Positions 63,852 through 64,000 of a DNA stretch of 64,000 nt are shown here, piece by piece. Each line of letters starts with the position of its first letter. The stretch's first letter is position 1. The stretch comes from Cohnella rhizosphaerae. GTDB taxonomy: Bacteria > Bacillota > Bacilli > Paenibacillales > Paenibacillaceae. The stretch lies in contig NZ_JAPDIA010000003.1 in the NCBI RefSeq assembly GCF_029525575.1, forward strand, positions 736,214 through 800,213, in the 5' to 3' direction. The notes below the pieces were generated by a model that did not search any database, was not told the DNA's origin, and was given only the letters and a program-made list of their open reading frames with translations. Made by a program: the position numbers and the translations under genes.

Positions 63852-64000
63852 ATGGTCAGAATCAAGGACGTCGCCGAACGGGCGGGCGTCTCCGTCGGTA
63901 CGGTGTCGAAGGTCATCAACAATACCGAGGGCGTGTCCCGGAAAACGAAGGCGGCCGTCCTCAAGGTGATCGCCGAGCTCAACTATCATCCCAACTTGTA
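63852..64000 (+). CDS. LacI-family regulator (3' end outside window)
   Basis: Only about 49 residues are visible: MVRIKDVAERAGVSVGTVSKVIN, then NTEGVSRKTKAAVLKVIAEL, a complete LacI-type helix-turn-helix and hinge approach (VSVGTVSKVINN is the recognition part). GGAGGAG precedes the ATG. It very probably binds the five TGAATCGDTTCA-like sites in this locus. Confidence 0.9.
   Translation, partial: MVRIKDVAERAGVSVGTVSKVINNTEGVSRKTKAAVLKVIAELNYHPNL

Overview
The window looks like a chromosomal segment of a GC-rich, spore-forming Gram-positive bacterium of the Paenibacillaceae (Paenibacillus/Cohnella-like). The evidence is AAGGAGG-type ribosome sites, sigma-A promoters, a c-di-GMP-I riboswitch, YdjO-, YheC/D- and SleB-type genes, sugar ABC operons without their own ATPase, and GC-rich codon use. 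The genus is an inference.

Layout. 0-2.3 kb: a truncated nucleic-acid ligase gene and a CapA-like gene. 2.4-4.8 kb: a c-di-GMP-I riboswitch with its own terminator in front of a Jag_N/DUF342 FapA protein. 4.9-13.2 kb: a complete type I Wadjet anti-plasmid system (jetABCD), with a small unknown gene overlapping the end of jetD. 13.7-20.8 kb: 5'-nucleotidase, GH43, cold-shock protein, YdjO-like protein, MATE transporter, sugar isomerase and thioesterase. 20.8-25.4 kb: an NAD/ADP-ribose themed operon (HAD, PRPP-synthetase-like, NAMPT, NrtR-type Nudix, ADP-ribosylglycohydrolase) behind a strong promoter with a palindromic operator. 25.4-33.2 kb: ArsR regulator divergent from a GH2 enzyme, betagamma-crystallin, a gene-poor kilobase, LysM/SleB-type hydrolase, aldo/keto reductase and Rpn-type nuclease. 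33.2-37.4 kb: YheC/D ATP-grasp protein divergent from an adenylate-forming ligase plus SbnA/SbnB-like enzymes, which would make 2,3-diaminopropionate. 38.0-46.9 kb: a compact chemosensory operon, cheX-cheY-mcp-cheW-cheA-mcp-cheR-cheB. 47.3-51.8 kb: a NarL-type two-component pair, a ring-cleaving dioxygenase and a flavin reductase. 53.5-64 kb: a DUF4917 protein, then a LacI-regulated carbohydrate locus with a WbsX/GH99-like protein, an epimerase, an ABC importer and two paralogous uncharacterised CxxC proteins.

Two features cut across the whole window. First, four unrelated-looking tandem arrays (18.2, 29.3, 37.5 and 51.8 kb) all have a period of about 51 bp, lie outside genes, and in part share a core motif. 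This is the most unusual structure seen. Second, about 20 otherwise well-conserved genes are broken by single-base indels, nearly always one extra base, mostly in G5-7, A6-8 or T6-8 runs. In every case removing (once, adding) one base restores the family motif and a length divisible by three. I read these as homopolymer sequencing errors, so those genes are given here as whole genes with the break noted.

Limits: no database search was possible. Family names rest on recognised motifs and gene order. Promoter and operator calls are by eye.
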